Assembly (NCBI RefSeq): GCF_043195095.1 | Contig: NZ_JBAFWN010000002.1 | Direction: 5' to 3' (one strand) | Length of the DNA stretch: 64,000 bases | DNA from: NCEH01 sp043195095 | Lineage (GTDB): Bacteria; Pseudomonadota; Alphaproteobacteria; Rhizobiales; Xanthobacteraceae | Shown here: one piece after another, positions 21,028 to 29,752 of the stretch | How positions within the stretch are numbered: position 1 is the stretch's first letter | How the letters are laid out: the number at the start of each line of letters is the position of its first letter | Made by a program: the position numbers and the translations under genes | Notes under the pieces: generated by a model | What the model was told of the DNA's origin: nothing | The model's database searches: none | What the model saw: only the letters and a program-made list of their open reading frames with translations

Positions 21028-21095
21028 CGACATATTTTAGAAAATATATCGCTAGCGAAAATCGTCGCGGCGCTATATTTCAAAATATATCGCGC
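21028..21095. promoter_or_regulatory. Two Mo-box (ModE operator) palindromes
   Basis: Two AT-rich palindromes lie between mop and modA. Box 1 (21028-21051) runs CGACATATTTT to AAAATATATCG. Box 2 (21070-21095) runs from GCGCTATATTT to AAATATATCGCGC. Both have the CG-n-TATAT arms described for ModE sites. Their centres are 43 bp apart, about four helix turns, so two ModE dimers would sit on the same face. They can repress both mop and modABC when molybdate is plentiful. The ModE gene is at 23975. Confidence 0.8.
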
Positions 21096-21124
21096 TGCAC
21101 CAAGCACCGTACCGGAGAGGGACA

Positions 21125-21922
21125 ATGAACCTGGCTCGCCGCACCTGGCTGAAAATCGCATGCCTCGCCCTGAGCGGCGCCTGGCTTGGCACCATGCCCC
21201 TGGCCGGCGCGGCCCATGCCCAGTCCGAGCCGGTCACCATCTTCGCCGCCGCCAGCCTGAAGAACGCCCTCGATGCGGTGGCGGCCGACTGGCACAAGGA
21301 AACCGGCAAGACCACGCGCATCTCCTATGCCGCCTCCTCCGGGCTCGCCAAGCAGATCGAGGCCGGGGCGCCCGCCGATATTTTCATCTCCGCCGATCTC
21401 GACTGGATGGACTATGCCGCCAGCCACAAGCTGCTCCAGGAGGGAAGCCGGTTCAATTTCCTCGGCAACCGCCTGGTGCTGATCGCCCCCAAGGACAATG
21501 CCAAGCCGGTCGACATCAAGAAGGGCTTCGACCTTGCCGGCCTGCTGAAGGGCGGGCGCCTCGCCATGGGGTCGGTGGACAGCGTGCCGGCCGGCAAATA
21601 CGGCAAGGCGGCGCTGACCTATCTCGACATCTGGCCCTCGGTGGAGGCCAAGGTCGCCGGCGCGGAGAGCGTGCGGGCCGCCATGCTGCTGGTCTCGCGG
21701 GGCGAAGCGCCCTACGGCATCGTCTACCAGACCGACGCCGCCGCCGACCCGAACGTCGCCATCGTCGGCACCTTCCCGGAAGACAGCCACCCGCGCATCA
21801 TCTATCCGGTGGCGCTGGTCGCGGGTTCCAAGAACGCCGACGCCGCCGCCTTCCTCGCCTTCATGCGCGCGGCGAAGGAACAGCCGGCATTTGAGAAGCA
21901 GGGCTTCACCATCCTAAAGTGA
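21125..21922 (+). CDS. modA: Molybdate ABC transporter substrate-binding protein
   Basis: The 265-residue periplasmic protein has a signal peptide (to about residue 33, HAQS) and the ModA pattern: VTIFAAASLKNALDAVAADW, YAASSGLAKQIEAGAPADIFISAD, and GIVYQTDAAADPNVAIVG. The serines and tyrosine in these segments are the usual oxyanion ligands. It is the first gene of modABC, 30 bp past the second Mo-box, with GGAGAGG at the ribosome site. Confidence 0.95.
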   Translation: MNLARRTWLKIACLALSGAWLGTMPLAGAAHAQSEPVTIFAAASLKNALDAVAADWHKETGKTTRISYAASSGLAKQIEAGAPADIFISADLDWMDYAASHKLLQEGSRFNFLGNRLVLIAPKDNAKPVDIKKGFDLAGLLKGGRLAMGSVDSVPAGKYGKAALTYLDIWPSVEAKVAGAESVRAAMLLVSRGEAPYGIVYQTDAAADPNVAIVGTFPEDSHPRIIYPVALVAGSKNADAAAFLAFMRAAKEQPAFEKQGFTILK

Positions 21923-21977
21923 GGCGAGTGGCGCGCCGCGCGCGCGCCGCCCCTTCTCCGACGTCCGGAAGGCCCGC

Positions 21978-22679
21978 GTGGATTTCCTGCATCTCAGCGC
22001 CGACGAATGGACGGCGGTCGTTCTCACCTTGCGCATCGCCACCGTGGCGATGCTGGCCAGCCTGCCGTTCGGCATCTTGATGGCGCTCGCGCTGGCGCGC
22101 GGCCGCTTCTGGGGCAAATCGGTGCTGAACGGCATCGTCCATTTGCCCCTGGTGCTGCCGCCCGTGGTCACGGGCTTCATCCTGCTGCTGCTGTTCGGCC
22201 GGCGCGGCCCCATCGGCGCCTTTCTCGATGCGCATTTCGGCATCGTGTTCTCGTTCCGCTGGACCGGAGCGGCGCTGGCCTGCGCGGTGATGGGCTTTCC
22301 GCTCATGGTGCGCACCATCCGCCTCTCCATCGAGGCGGTGGACCGCAAGCTGGAGGATGCCGCCGGCACCCTCGGCGCGAGCCCGATATGGGTATTCCTG
22401 ACCGTCACGCTGCCGCTGATCCTGCCGGGCGTGATCGCCGGCATGATCCTCTCGTTCGCGAAAGCCATGGGCGAGTTCGGCGCCACCATCACCTTCGTCT
22501 CGAACATTCCCGGCGAGACGCAGACCCTCTCGGCCGCCATCTACAGCTTCACCCAGGTGCCCGGCGGCGATGCCGGCGCCCTGCGCCTGACGCTGATATC
22601 GGTGGCGATCTCCATGGCGGCGCTGGTCGCCTCGGAAATCCTCGCCCATTTTGCCGGCCAGAAGGCGGATCTGCGATGA
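21978..22679 (+). CDS. modB: Molybdate ABC transporter permease
   Basis: The 233-residue permease has five or six membrane segments and the EAA-type loop EAVDRKLEDAAGTLGASPIWVF near residue 120, which docks onto ModC. Translation begins at GTG 21978; no ATG fits the ModB N-terminus DFLHLSADEW. The stop overlaps the modC ATG by four bases. Confidence 0.93.
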   Translation: MDFLHLSADEWTAVVLTLRIATVAMLASLPFGILMALALARGRFWGKSVLNGIVHLPLVLPPVVTGFILLLLFGRRGPIGAFLDAHFGIVFSFRWTGAALACAVMGFPLMVRTIRLSIEAVDRKLEDAAGTLGASPIWVFLTVTLPLILPGVIAGMILSFAKAMGEFGATITFVSNIPGETQTLSAAIYSFTQVPGGDAGALRLTLISVAISMAALVASEILAHFAGQKADLR

Positions 22680-23752
22680 CGCTGCTGGTCGAAGCCAGGC
22701 TGAAGCTGGGCGACTTCACCCTCGACGCGCACTTCGCCTCCCACGCCGGCGTCACCGCTTTGTTCGGGCCGTCGGGGTCGGGCAAGTCCACCCTGGTCAA
22801 TGTGATCGGCGGGCTGATCCGGCCCGATGCCGGCCGGGTGGTGTTCGACGACGTGGTGCTGGTGGATACCGCCCGCGGCATTTATGTGCCCAAGCACAAG
22901 CGGCGCTTCGGCTATGTGTTCCAGGAAGCGCGCCTGTTCCCCCATCTCTCGGTGCGGCGCAACCTGCTGTTCGGCCGCTGGTTCGCGCCGGCTTCCCTGC
23001 GGGCGGGCAATCTCGCGCAGGTGGTGGACCTGCTCGGCATCGGCCATCTGCTCGAGCGGCGGCCCAATGCGCTCTCCGGCGGGGAGAAGCAACGCGTCGC
23101 CATCGGCCGGGCGCTGCTCTCCGAGCCGCGCCTGCTGCTGATGGACGAGCCGCTGGCGGCCCTCGACGAGGCGCGCAAGGCCGAGATCCTGCCCTATCTC
23201 GAACGGCTGCGGGACGAGACCCACATTCCCATCGTCTATGTCAGCCATTCCCTGGCCGAGGTCTCGCGCCTCGCCTCCACCATCGTGGTGCTGGCGGACG
23301 GGCGCACGCGCGCCGTCGGGCCCGCCGACCAGGTGCTGACCCAGCCCGATCTCGTGGCGGCCACCGGGCGCGCGGAGAGCGGCGCGGTGATCGAGGCCAA
23401 GGTCGCCGCCCACGACCCCGCCCACCACATGACGGTCCTCGACACCGGCAGCGGGCTGATGCGGGTGCCGTTCTGCGATCAGCCGCCGGGCGCGAGCGTG
23501 CGGGTGCGCGTTCCCGCGCGCGACGTGATGATCGCGCTCACCCCGCCGCAGGGCCTCAGCGCGCTGAACGTGCTGGACGGGCAGATCGCGGAAATCGGCC
23601 AGCCGGTCGACGGCATGGTCGACATCCGCCTGGCGTGCGGCGGGCAATCGCTGCTGGCGCGCTTGACCACCTTTTCGTGCGAGATGCTCGGCCTTCGTCC
23701 GGGCCTGGCGGTGTGCGCGGTGGTGAAATCCGTGGCGCTGGCGGAGCGCTAG
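22676..23752 (+). CDS. modC: Molybdate ABC transporter ATP-binding protein
   Basis: The 358-residue ATPase has Walker A GPSGSGKST (about residue 37), signature LSGGEKQRVAIGRAL, Walker B LLLMDEPLAALD and the switch histidine in YVSHS. Residues about 290-358 form the C-terminal Mop/TOBE domain (LNVLDGQIAEIGQPVDG...VDIRLACGGQSLLARLT) that binds molybdate and allows trans-inhibition. The length is that of full ModC. It overlaps modB by ATGA and ends the operon. Confidence 0.94.
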   Translation: MTLLVEARLKLGDFTLDAHFASHAGVTALFGPSGSGKSTLVNVIGGLIRPDAGRVVFDDVVLVDTARGIYVPKHKRRFGYVFQEARLFPHLSVRRNLLFGRWFAPASLRAGNLAQVVDLLGIGHLLERRPNALSGGEKQRVAIGRALLSEPRLLLMDEPLAALDEARKAEILPYLERLRDETHIPIVYVSHSLAEVSRLASTIVVLADGRTRAVGPADQVLTQPDLVAATGRAESGAVIEAKVAAHDPAHHMTVLDTGSGLMRVPFCDQPPGASVRVRVPARDVMIALTPPQGLSALNVLDGQIAEIGQPVDGMVDIRLACGGQSLLARLTTFSCEMLGLRPGLAVCAVVKSVALAER

Positions 23753-23830
23753 GGCCAATCGACGTGCAGTAGCGTGGTGGATCGTCGGGGCGCCGGGGGA
23801 GGTGCGCGCCATTGTCTGCCAGTAATCGGA

Positions 23831-23940
23831 TGTCATGGCCGGGTGCGTCCCGGCCATCCACGCCGAGCCGCCCGTGCGACCCTTGAAACGCCGATGCCGG
23901 CGGGGCCGCGGGGATGCACGGGACAGGCCCGTGCATGACG
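23831..23940 (-). repeat. 110-bp dispersed palindromic repeat, copy 1
   Basis: Read on the minus strand, this element begins CGTCATGCACGGGC and ends CCCGGCCATGACA; each end is itself a palindrome (around GCACGGGCCTGTCCCGTGC and around ATGGCCGGGACG). A second copy of equal length lies at 44825-44934 in the opposite orientation. Similarity continues for about 40 bp beyond the second end (GACAATGGCGCGCACC occurs in both). The short frames through it are spurious. Confidence 0.85.
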
Positions 23941-23974
23941 ATACTCAGCTTCAACGGCGTCAACCGATGAATGA

Positions 23975-24391
23975 TTAGGGCAAGGCCGGGCCCCGCCCCG
24001 CCTCGCCGGTGTCGTCTGTCTCATCCGTCTCGGCCGGCGGCACATAATGGGCTTCGAGCCAGGAAAGATCCTGCGCCAGCGCTTGTCGCGCCTTGGCCTG
24101 CATGTCGCGGAAACGGGTGATCAGCTCCTCGCCGAACGCGGTGAGCGCGGCCCCACCGCCCCCGCCGCCGCCGCGCTTCGATTCCACCACTGGCGTGGAG
24201 AACATGCGGTTCATCGCCGCCACCAGCATCCAGGCCCGGCGGTAGGACAGGCCCATGGCCCGCCCGGCGCTGGTGATCGAACCTTCGCTGCGGATCTGCT
24301 CCAGCAATTCGATCTTGCCGCGCCCGAGCCGATCCTCGGGGGGAAAGTCGATCCGCATGATGAGCTTGGGCCTCGTGATGGGCTTGGCCAT
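23975..24391 (-). CDS. modE: Short ModE-type molybdate-responsive regulator (DNA-binding domain only)
   Basis: The 138-residue protein consists of the ModE winged-helix domain: GRGKIELLEQIRSEGSITSAG, then AMGLSYRRAWMLVAAMNRMF, then the glycine-rich turn KRGGGGGGGAALTAFG. The C-terminal tandem Mop domains of full-length ModE are absent, so molybdate sensing may need the separate Mop protein encoded at 20760, or the protein may act constitutively; this is inferred. ATG 24391 fits the family N-terminus. The probable targets are the Mo-boxes at 21028-21095. The tail is acidic (ETDETDDTGE). Confidence 0.85.
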   Translation of the reverse strand: MAKPITRPKLIMRIDFPPEDRLGRGKIELLEQIRSEGSITSAGRAMGLSYRRAWMLVAAMNRMFSTPVVESKRGGGGGGGAALTAFGEELITRFRDMQAKARQALAQDLSWLEAHYVPPAETDETDDTGEAGRGPALP

Positions 24392-24451
24392 GTTCGCAGG
24401 TCTCGCGCGGCCCGTCCCTTCACCGCCGCATGCGGCGTGGCGGCCGGGAAT

Positions 24452-24526
24452 TGGAGCGGGCGATGGGAATCGAACCCACGACATACAGCTTGGGAAGCTG
24501 TCGTTCTACCACTGAACTACGCCCGC
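24452..24526 (-). tRNA. tRNA-Gly (anticodon TCC)
   Basis: The minus strand gives a full cloverleaf: acceptor GCGGGCG pairing with CGCCCGC, a D-arm containing AGTTCAGTGGTAGAA, anticodon loop CTTCCCA (TCC), and T-arm GGGTTCGATTCCC. The CCA end is encoded (24454-24452). Confidence 0.97.
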
Positions 24527-25187
24527 AACGCCGCAAGGAGTGAAACAAGGCCCTTGAAAAGACCTTGAGCAATCGTCCTTGGGGGAAAACAGCGCCGCCC
24601 GGATCGCGAAGCGCGGCCGGGGCCTCAACCTTTAGCAAAGGCCGCCCGCCCCTGTCCATAGCCTGCGGCGGCGCTGCCCGCGCAGGGCGAATGCCGGGCG
24701 GAAACGGGGACAAATACGTGCAGACGCGGAAAAAATTTAACCAAGGGATGCAATAGAGGAAGCGGGACGTCCGCTTGGCTGGTCGACATCGACCGCCGCT
24801 TGGGCAGGATGTGGGACGAAAACGCGGCTGTGGGGCGAATGCCGAGGCATCGTCGCCGCGCAGGCACCGGGGGGCGAAGAGATGTGTTCCACCACTCCAG
24901 GGATGGGACCTCGGGAAACCGGTCGGCCGGGCGTTTTCACGCACGTGATCGCCGCGACGTCAGGTCAATTCGCGGCGTCGCAAGCGGAAAGCCTAGTAAA
25001 ACGGTATTATAGTAAGTTTGATTCTTCTTGCGCTCTAGCTATCCACAGGATATCCAACTTTTTCCCGACCATTGCCCGAGAAGCAGAACGCAGCGTTCGT
25101 GGTTTTCGGTCTGGGATTTCCAGTGTCAATCCCCCAGCGCAGGCGGACCGATACAAGAAGAAGCCCCGAACAATTCCTTTTCGAGAC
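24527..25187. other. Intergenic region before the exopolysaccharide operon
   Basis: This 661-bp gap has no supported gene. It should contain the tRNA promoter (minus) and the promoter of the BcsB-like gene (plus). The stretch 24985-25080 is clearly less GC-rich than its surroundings and contains TATTAT at 25005-25010, a possible -10, but no good -35. A single CTATCCACA (25039) resembles a DnaA box and is probably chance. Confidence 0.5.
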
Positions 25188-27581
25188 ATGACGATGATTA
25201 AGCACCAAGGTCATTTACGGGTCCTGCTTGCGCTCGCCGCGATGGCACCGGCCTTTGCCGCGTCACACGCGCACGCGCAGACCCCGCCGGCACCGGCCCG
25301 CGACGCCCAAGCCCAGATGACCCGTGCCCGACCGGCCTCACTCCAATTGGCCCAGAACCAGACGGGGCAAGCTCAAACCGGGCAAGCGCCGCAGGCGCAG
25401 CCGGCTCCGGGCGCCGCGCCCCAGGCTCAAGACGCCGCGCCCCAGGCCGCGCCGGTGCCCGAGACCCCCGCGGCGGCCCTCGCCCGCCTCGCGAGCGACC
25501 GCGCGATCACCGTGTCCTTGAACCTGGAAGACCTCGGCATCGACCGGCCGATCTCGCTCTGGGGCATGGATGCGCGGCGCGAAATCTTCCTGCCCGTGCC
25601 CGCCGGCGTGCGCATTCGCGACGCCCAGATCAAGCTCGACGGCCGCTATCTGCGCGGCGACGGCGGCCACACCACCTATGTGGTCTCGGTGGACGGCACC
25701 CCGCAATTCTCCCGGCCGGTGGAGGGCGAGAAGGGCATCGTCTCGGAAATCCTGCCGATTTCCGGCGACATCCGCCCCACCGGCTTCGTCAATCTCAACC
25801 TCGCCTGGTCCTCGGCGATCTCGCAGGAATTGTGCGGCGACGAGCGCTCCATCGGCAATATCCTGGAATTCAATCCAGCCACGCGCTTCACTTATACCTA
25901 TAACGCCTCGGATATCCGCGATCTCGCCACCGCCTGGAGCGCCCTGCCGCCCCGCCCGGTGATCCTGATCCCACCGGGAGAACTCTCCAAGGCCACCTAT
26001 GACGCGGCCTGGCGCATCGGCGCCGTGCTCCAGCAGGCCGGCAAGCTGCCGCGCATCGCCGTCATGCCCACCGTCGGGCAGGAAGTGGACACCTCCGGCA
26101 TCGTGCTGTCGCCCGGCCTCGCCGCCGTGCCGGCCTTCGCCGCCTTCTCCGGCGGCGGCCGCCATCGCATCGCCAGCCGGGCGGAACTCGGCGCCTATAT
26201 CGCGCTCGCCCGCCAGGGTGGCTTCTCGGCCGATTTCGTGATCGAGGACCCGAGCATCCGCGACCAGATGGACCAGGCCGTGCGCGCCCTGGAAGACGAT
26301 CTGCGTGCCGGCTCGCCCGACAATGCCAGCGCCTTCGCGCCGCTGCGTGCCCAGCTCATGGCGAATGCGGCCCAGGGCGATGAAAACGTGCGCCTCGTGA
26401 CCATCGCCGGCAAGCCGGTCATCGCCATTTCCGCCCAGGCGGCGGCGCAGGCGTCCGGCGTCTTGTCGGAGCTGTGGCGGCAGATGCTGGTGGTGCCCGC
26501 GGCAAACGTGCGCGTCGCCACGACGCCGGATTTCTCCGGCGTCACCTCCATCGACCTCTCGCGCCTCGGCGGCCGCACCGGCACCTTCGACGTGCTGGCC
26601 CGCGGCGACTGGAGCGCCACTTTCGATCTCGGCACCCTGCTGGGCGGCGGGCGCGTGCCCTCCGAATTCCTGGTGGACGTTTCCGCCGCACCGAGCGCCG
26701 GCGATTCCTCGCCCATCGCCTCGATCATGCTGAACGAATATCTGCTGGGCGCCCGGCGGCTCTCCGCCAACGGCATCACGGAGCGCATTCCGGTGCAGGT
26801 GCCGCGCTATGCGCTGGCGGCCCGCAACGTGCTGAAGATCTCGTTCCAGCGCCAGCCCATGAGCGATCGCTGCCGCGAGACGCCCCAGGCGTTCCCGGTG
26901 GCGGTGCTGCCCTCGAGCCGCGCGGTGCTGGTGGATGCCCCCGCCACGGTCGACTTCTTCGGCGCCATGCCGCGCCTCGCCACCCGCGCCAACGTGATCA
27001 TCCCGCAAGCCTATCTGCGCGATCCCGCGACCCTGCGGCGGGTGATTGCGCTCGCCGTGGCCTCCGGCGTGACGCCCGAGCGCGCGATCCTCACGGTGGC
27101 CGGCGACGGCGCCGAGATCACCCCGGACGGCGCATTCCTCGCCATCGACACGCGCATCGGCAACGTGACCAGCAAGGCGAAGGTGGAGGGCAGCCGCCTC
27201 GCCATCACCGGCAGCAACCAGCAGACCATGCTGGACGTGGGTTCGCTCACCAATCTCGGGGTGATCGAGGCGGTGACGTCGGGCCACCAGATCGGCCTCG
27301 TCTACCGGACCATCGGCGCGAACGCCCCGGAGTGGAAGAAGCCGTTCCTGCTGAGCGCGGGCGACATCAGCCTCTTGTCCTCCGCGGGACCGGTGGTGAC
27401 GCTCGACACCAATTCGGCGACGCTGACGCGGGACACAGCCGGCGAGAACGACGCGTTCAGCAATTTGCTGAAGCGCGGCCCTGCCTGGGGCCCGGCCGCC
27501 GTGGGCGTCGCGATCCTGCTGTTCCTGCTGTTCGTGGTCCTTGCCCAACGGGCGCGCCGGCGTACGCGAGAGGAACCGTGA
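25188..27581 (+). CDS. BcsB-like periplasmic cyclic-di-GMP-linked polysaccharide synthase subunit
   Basis: The 797-residue protein has a signal peptide (to about residue 31), a low-complexity Q/A/P-rich linker (about 35-90), two BcsB-like carbohydrate-binding/flavodoxin-like units and one C-terminal membrane helix (GVAILLFLLFVVLAQ) with a basic tail. Family segments include IMLNEYLLGARRLSANGI and the nearby CRET, and QELCGDERS. In cellulose synthase BcsB anchors to the inner membrane and guides the emerging glucan. Here no BcsA is present; the next gene encodes a different GT2 synthase, so the polymer need not be cellulose. ATG 25188 or 25194 both fit; the frame is open to 24882 without signal-peptide character. 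Confidence 0.82.
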   Translation: MTMIKHQGHLRVLLALAAMAPAFAASHAHAQTPPAPARDAQAQMTRARPASLQLAQNQTGQAQTGQAPQAQPAPGAAPQAQDAAPQAAPVPETPAAALARLASDRAITVSLNLEDLGIDRPISLWGMDARREIFLPVPAGVRIRDAQIKLDGRYLRGDGGHTTYVVSVDGTPQFSRPVEGEKGIVSEILPISGDIRPTGFVNLNLAWSSAISQELCGDERSIGNILEFNPATRFTYTYNASDIRDLATAWSALPPRPVILIPPGELSKATYDAAWRIGAVLQQAGKLPRIAVMPTVGQEVDTSGIVLSPGLAAVPAFAAFSGGGRHRIASRAELGAYIALARQGGFSADFVIEDPSIRDQMDQAVRALEDDLRAGSPDNASAFAPLRAQLMANAAQGDENVRLVTIAGKPVIAISAQAAAQASGVLSELWRQMLVVPAANVRVATTPDFSGVTSIDLSRLGGRTGTFDVLARGDWSATFDLGTLLGGGRVPSEFLVDVSAAPSAGDSSPIASIMLNEYLLGARRLSANGITERIPVQVPRYALAARNVLKISFQRQPMSDRCRETPQAFPVAVLPSSRAVLVDAPATVDFFGAMPRLATRANVIIPQAYLRDPATLRRVIALAVASGVTPERAILTVAGDGAEITPDGAFLAIDTRIGNVTSKAKVEGSRLAITGSNQQTMLDVGSLTNLGVIEAVTSGHQIGLVYRTIGANAPEWKKPFLLSAGDISLLSSAGPVVTLDTNSATLTRDTAGENDAFSNLLKRGPAWGPAAVGVAILLFLLFVVLAQRARRRTREEP

Positions 27582-27606
27582 TGCCTGACCAACGCGGCGT
27601 TGCGTG

Positions 27607-29724
27607 ATGTCGTACCTCCTCACCTATGGCGCGGCGGATTATTACGCCGCCCTGGAATGGGTCGCGGCCGTGGTCGCGATCATCATCCTGATCTCGAGTC
27701 TGGATGACCTGTTCATCGACATCTATTTCTGGGTGCGAGAAACCTATCGCGCGCTCACCATCAAGCGCGTCTACCGCCCGCTCACCGTCGAACAATTGCT
27801 GGAACGGCCGGAGCAGCCGTTCGCCATCATGATCCCGGCGTGGCTCGAAGCGGACGTGATCGCCGGCATGCTGGAGACGCTGGTCGATACGCTCGATTAT
27901 CGCGACTACACGATTTTCGTCGGCACCTATCCCAACGATGCCGCCACCATCGTGGAAGTCGAGCGCATGCGCCGGCGCATCAAGCAATTGCAGCGCGTGG
28001 AAGTGCCCCATCCCGGCCCGACCTCCAAGGCCGACTGCCTGAACTGGGTGGTGCAGGCCATTTTCCTCTACGAGCAGGAAAAGGGCATCGAATTCACCGG
28101 GGTGATCCTGCACGACAGCGAGGACGTGACCCACCCGCTGGAAATGCGGCTGTTCAACTATCTGATCCCGCGCAAGGACCTGATCCAGCTGCCGGTGATC
28201 TCGCTGGAACGCGAATGGTTCGAACTGGTCGCCGGCACCTATATGGACGAGTTCGCCGAATGGCACGCGAAAGACCTGCCGGTGCGCGAGAGCATCTCCG
28301 GCATGGTGCCCTCGGCGGGGGTGGGCACCGGCTTCTCGCGCCGCGCCCTGCTCGCGCTCTGCGACACCAACAACAACCGGCCGTTCAACACCGAAAGCGT
28401 GACCGAGGACTATGACATCGGCATGCGCCTGTCGCGCCTCGGCATGCGCTCCATCTTCGTGCGCTTCCCGGTAAAATACCAGGTGAAGCGCTATTCCTGG
28501 CTGGGCACCGGCGTGCACACCACCACGCTCGACATGCCTTTGTGCGTGCGGGAATATTTCCCCGATACGTTCCGCGCCGCCTATCGCCAGCGTGCCCGCT
28601 GGACGCTCGGCATCGCCTTGCAGAGCTGGCGCCAGCAGGGCTGGCCGGGATCGCTCGCGACGAAATACCTGCTGGTGCGCGACCGCAAGTCGATCATCAC
28701 CTCCATCGTCAGCACGCTGGCCTATTTCCTGGTGCTGAATTTCGTCGGCTTCTACATCGCCGCCGAGCTTGGCGTATGGACCCTGCGCTATCCGCCGCTG
28801 TTCACCGAGAACAGCTGGATCCTGTACATCCTGTGGTTCAACACGTTCGCGCTGCTGCTGCGCATCTGCCAGCGGGGATATTTCGTCTGGCGCCTGTACG
28901 GCTGGCAGCAGGCGATCCTCTCGGTGCCGCGCCTCGTGGTGTGCAATGCCGTGAACTTCATGGCGACCCTGCGCGCCTGGCGCATCTTCATCCAGACCTC
29001 GCTGTTCGGGCAGCCCGTGACATGGGACAAGACCATGCACGCCTTCCCCACCGCCGACGAACTGCTGCTGCGCCGGCGCCGGCTGGGGGACCTTCTGATG
29101 TCCTGGCAGGTGCTGGATGAAGCCCGCCTCGAACACGCCCTGACGCTCCAGTCCGAACGCGACATCCCGCTCGGCCGCCTCCTGATCTTCCAGGGCTGGC
29201 TGGACGACGAGACCCTGGCGGAAGCCATTTCCGCGCAATCGGACCTGCCCCGCGCCCATCTCGATGCCGCCACCGTGCAGCGGTACGGCCGGCAGGTGGA
29301 CCTGGCGCTGTGCGTGCGCCATCGCTTCATCTTCCTCGGCGCCGAGGACGGCGTGCCGCGCATCGCGGTGGGTGGTCCGCTGAAGCCGGAAGTGCTCACC
29401 TTGCTCACGCCCGCCCTCGGCGGCGCGCCCGAGCAGATGATCGCCCGCGAAAGCGAAATCGCGGCCGCCCTGCGAATGCTGACGCAACAGGGCGATACCT
29501 TCGACACCAGCGAAAAGGGCAGCGTGCCGCTGCTGGGCGATCTCCTGATCGAGCAGGGCCTGTTGCAGCGCGCCGCCTTCGACGCGGCCATGGAAGACTA
29601 TCGTCCCGAGCGCGACGGCCGTATCGGCGACCATCTGGTCGCACGTGGCGTCGTCACCCGCGAAGCCGTCGAGACCGCGCAGGCGGAGCAGCGGCGGCGG
29701 TTCGAGCAATTGGCCGCCGTATGA
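27607..29724 (+). CDS. NfrB-like membrane glycosyltransferase (GT2) with two C-terminal MshEN modules
   Basis: The 705-residue protein has an N-terminal membrane helix, a GT2 domain and further helices at about 360-470. Catalytic motifs are D170-S-E-D (DxD), T266-E-D-Y-D (base) and Q328-R-A-R-W. The C-terminus holds an MshEN-like module: a 24-residue motif starting R492-L-G, a 5-residue spacer, and a second 24-residue motif from P521-L-G, exactly the c-di-GMP-binding layout. A second, more degenerate pair starts at L642 and R672. E. coli NfrB, which makes the phage N4 receptor glycan, has the same GT2-MshEN order. It therefore probably polymerises and exports a glycan under c-di-GMP control. 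ATG 27607 or the adjacent GTG 27604 can start it. Confidence 0.85.
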   Translation: MSYLLTYGAADYYAALEWVAAVVAIIILISSLDDLFIDIYFWVRETYRALTIKRVYRPLTVEQLLERPEQPFAIMIPAWLEADVIAGMLETLVDTLDYRDYTIFVGTYPNDAATIVEVERMRRRIKQLQRVEVPHPGPTSKADCLNWVVQAIFLYEQEKGIEFTGVILHDSEDVTHPLEMRLFNYLIPRKDLIQLPVISLEREWFELVAGTYMDEFAEWHAKDLPVRESISGMVPSAGVGTGFSRRALLALCDTNNNRPFNTESVTEDYDIGMRLSRLGMRSIFVRFPVKYQVKRYSWLGTGVHTTTLDMPLCVREYFPDTFRAAYRQRARWTLGIALQSWRQQGWPGSLATKYLLVRDRKSIITSIVSTLAYFLVLNFVGFYIAAELGVWTLRYPPLFTENSWILYILWFNTFALLLRICQRGYFVWRLYGWQQAILSVPRLVVCNAVNFMATLRAWRIFIQTSLFGQPVTWDKTMHAFPTADELLLRRRRLGDLLMSWQVLDEARLEHALTLQSERDIPLGRLLIFQGWLDDETLAEAISAQSDLPRAHLDAATVQRYGRQVDLALCVRHRFIFLGAEDGVPRIAVGGPLKPEVLTLLTPALGGAPEQMIARESEIAAALRMLTQQGDTFDTSEKGSVPLLGDLLIEQGLLQRAAFDAAMEDYRPERDGRIGDHLVARGVVTREAVETAQAEQRRRFEQLAAV

Positions 29725-29752
29725 CCGGCCCCAACAGGTGGGATGTCGTTCG

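Noticed and set aside
23556..23963. Short frames with near-identical proteins at 23556-23963 and near 44778
   Set aside because: The similarity comes from the 110-bp dispersed repeat; there is no ribosome site and reading frames cross the palindromes.
25039..25047. DnaA-box-like CTATCCACA
   Set aside because: A single 8-of-9 match without further boxes, AT-rich unwinding element or dnaA nearby is not evidence for an origin.
25188..27581. Reading the locus as a normal cellulose operon
   Set aside because: BcsB is the only cellulose-like part; there is no BcsA, PilZ domain or BcsZ, and the synthase is NfrB-like.
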